Part shown: one piece after another, positions 29,470-31,020 of the stretch
Position numbering within the stretch: position 1 is the stretch's first letter
Layout: each line of letters begins with the position of its first letter
Assembly: GCA_023402355.1 (NCBI GenBank)
Contig: JAEXCG010000077.1
Location: 1 to 31,020, forward strand
Source of the DNA: Bacillota bacterium
Lineage (GTDB): Bacteria > Bacillota > Clostridia > Christensenellales > Aristaeellaceae
Reading direction: 5' to 3'
Length of the DNA: 31,020 nt
Notes under the pieces: model-generated
What the model saw: the letters and a program-made list of their open reading frames with translations, nothing else
What the model was told of the DNA's origin: nothing
The model's database searches: none
Program-made: the position numbers and the translations under genes

Positions 29470-31017
29470 GTGCGCAAGAGCTTTTCCGCGCGGGCCGCGC
29501 ATGCGCTCTTCGCGGCGCTGGGCGTTCTCTTTTTCTTTCTGGCGGCGGCTTCCCTCGCCGTCTCGTGCCGGCTCGATCCGTCGGACCCGCTTCACTACCT
29601 GTATGAGTACACCGTCTATCGCTGGGACCCCGTCTGGCTCAGCGTCCTGCTCATCAGCGCCGCGGCGGGGCTGATGAGCAGTCTGTATCCCCGCCTTGAA
29701 CGCCTGCCCCGGCGGCTTGGGGCCGCGCTGCTGTTCGCGCTGACCGCCGCGTTCGGGTCCGCCTGGGTGCTTTCCGTCCGCGCGATGCCGGAATTTGACT
29801 CCCTTTCCATGTACGGCGCCGCGCAGGCGTTCGCGCGCGGGGACCTGGGCGCGCTGACGGACGCGAACAGCTACTTTCGCGCGTACCCCTTCCAGCTCGG
29901 TTACACCGCGCTGATCGAGGCCGCCGCCCGCCTCTTCCGGGAGGACGCCGCGCTTTGGGCGATGCAGCTCTTCAACGTCCTGTGCCTGTGCGCGGCCTAC
30001 GCGGCGCTCCTGCGTCTGAGCGAGCGCCTGTTTGAGGAAAGCTCGGTGCGCGCGCTGCTCCTCCTGCTCCTCGCGGGGCTCGTGCAGCCGGCGTTCCTGT
30101 GCACGTTCGTCTACGGCACCCTGCCGGCGCTTTCGCTCATGCTCTGGGCGCTGGAACGGTTTTGCGCCTACCTGAAGGACGGACGGCGCGCGGCGCTGAT
30201 CCTCTCGATTCTCCTAATCGTCCCCGCCGTGCTGCTCAAGTACAACTGCCTCATCGCCGCGCTCGCCATGGCGATCACGCTCGCGCTTTCAGTCACGCGG
30301 CGCCGGCGCTCCCCGGCGCTTGCCGCCGCGGCCATGCTGCTCCTGCCGCTCATCGCCCAAAGCGCCGTCGTCTCGCTTTACGAGGCGCGGGCGCAAACGG
30401 ACCTGGGGCCCGGCATGCCGCAGATCGCCTGGCTGGCGATGGGCCTCAGCCAGGGGGACGGGCGCTCCGCCGGCTGGCACACCGCCTCCTGGGTGGACAC
30501 GTTCTACGCCTCCGGCTGCGACGCGCAGGCCACCCGGCGCGCCTCCCTGCAGGGCATCCGAAACAGCCTGTGGCGCTTTGCCCAGAACCCTGCCCGGGCC
30601 TTCGCCTTCTTGGGCGACAAGCTGCTCAGCCAGTGGACCGAGCCGACGTTTGAAAGCCTCTGGGTCAGCGAGGTCCGCGCGCACGCGCGACCCGTTCCCC
30701 CGTGGGTGCGCTCCGTCTACGGCGGCGCGGCCGGGCATGCGCTCGTCGCTTGGATGAACGCCTTTCAATCGCTGATCTACCTTTTTGGCGCCGTGGGGCT
30801 CTGGCGCCTGCGCAGGCGCGGCACACTCCTGCACCTGCCGCTCGCCCTCACGATCTTCGGCGGCGGCCTCTACCACATGCTCTTCGAGGCAAAATCCATG
30901 TACATCCTGCCCTACTACGTCATGCTCTTCCCCTACGCGGCCTACGGGCTGTGCGCGGTGCTCTCCTGGGCCCGCAGGAGACGCGCGCGCCGGTCCCCCA
31001 TGCCGCGTCAAGGATGA
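29470..31017 (+). CDS. GT-C-like polytopic membrane glycosyltransferase
   Basis: A 515-residue integral membrane protein with about 11-13 hydrophobic segments. The first periplasm-side loop reads RAMPEFDSLSMYGAAQAFARG and then NSYFRAYPFQLGYTALIE, matching GT-C/PMT_2-type glycosyltransferases, whose catalytic Asp lies in this loop (here EFD). A second loop has MPQIAWLAMGLSQGDGRS and ASWVDTFYASGCD. These enzymes use polyprenyl-phosphate sugars to decorate wall polymers or proteins. GTG at 29470 is chosen for its AGGAAGG site and because the promoter excludes upstream ATGs. It takes the place next to rpmH where dnaA would be expected. The family is inferred from layout; donor and acceptor are unknown. 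Confidence 0.7.
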   Translation: MRKSFSARAAHALFAALGVLFFFLAAASLAVSCRLDPSDPLHYLYEYTVYRWDPVWLSVLLISAAAGLMSSLYPRLERLPRRLGAALLFALTAAFGSAWVLSVRAMPEFDSLSMYGAAQAFARGDLGALTDANSYFRAYPFQLGYTALIEAAARLFREDAALWAMQLFNVLCLCAAYAALLRLSERLFEESSVRALLLLLLAGLVQPAFLCTFVYGTLPALSLMLWALERFCAYLKDGRRAALILSILLIVPAVLLKYNCLIAALAMAITLALSVTRRRRSPALAAAAMLLLPLIAQSAVVSLYEARAQTDLGPGMPQIAWLAMGLSQGDGRSAGWHTASWVDTFYASGCDAQATRRASLQGIRNSLWRFAQNPARAFAFLGDKLLSQWTEPTFESLWVSEVRAHARPVPPWVRSVYGGAAGHALVAWMNAFQSLIYLFGAVGLWRLRRRGTLLHLPLALTIFGGGLYHMLFEAKSMYILPYYVMLFPYAAYGLCAVLSWARRRRARRSPMPRQG

Positions 31018-31020
31018 GGC

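Noticed and set aside
29191..29470. Replication origin between rpmH and the GT-C gene
   Set aside because: No DnaA boxes of the TTATCCACA type and no AT-rich unwinding region were seen; dnaA is absent.

Overview
The window looks like a chromosomal segment of a high-GC member of the Firmicutes, probably an uncultured or little-studied anaerobic Clostridia lineage; the exact family cannot be set from sequence alone. The case rests on three things: the Firmicutes-type order rpmH-rnpA-yidD-yidC-jag, a YtrA-type GntR/ABC operon and a DUF368 protein, together with strong GGAGG ribosome binding sites and sigma-A-like promoters with 16-18 bp spacers. About a quarter of the genes start with TTG or GTG. 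No rRNA, tRNA, insertion sequence, prophage or CRISPR array was seen.

Left part (1-8800): a partial class-3 lipase-like gene diverges from a TraX-family membrane protein. Next come a secreted protein with three peptidoglycan-binding domains, a MarR regulator and a GNAT acetyltransferase. A large secreted protein follows (beta-propeller-like N-terminus, solute-binding-like C-terminus); its promoter carries two operator-like repeats 31 bp apart. A DUF523/GNAT operon closes this part.

Middle part (8800-18900): an overlapping TetR/ketopantoate-reductase-like pair, a candidate two-hairpin small RNA, a 45-residue orphan ORF and a malic enzyme. Then comes the clearest regulatory unit: a consensus promoter, a yybP-ykoY-type manganese riboswitch with a competing terminator, and a P-type ATPase that is therefore probably a Mn2+ exporter. 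A visibly AT-richer island (about 15.1-16.2 kb) holds a lone HNH endonuclease. CapA-like and DUF368 (undecaprenyl-phosphate carrier) genes are divergent, followed by a VOC protein.

Right part (18900-31020): a GntR-ATPase-permease operon with a palindromic operator diverges from a membrane protein/HD-hydrolase/transglutaminase operon, in which the HD gene carries a one-base frameshift. A second copy of the propeller/solute-binding secreted protein converges on the jag-yidC-yidD-rnpA-rpmH operon (membrane protein insertion, RNase P protein, ribosomal protein L34). The operon is read leftward; dnaA is not next to rpmH, where a GT-C-like membrane glycosyltransferase gene sits instead.

The most interesting items are the manganese riboswitch/ATPase unit, the two orphan propeller-solute-binding paralogues with the tandem operator, the candidate small RNA, the hexapeptide repeat inside Jag, the HD frameshift and the transferred-looking HNH gene.
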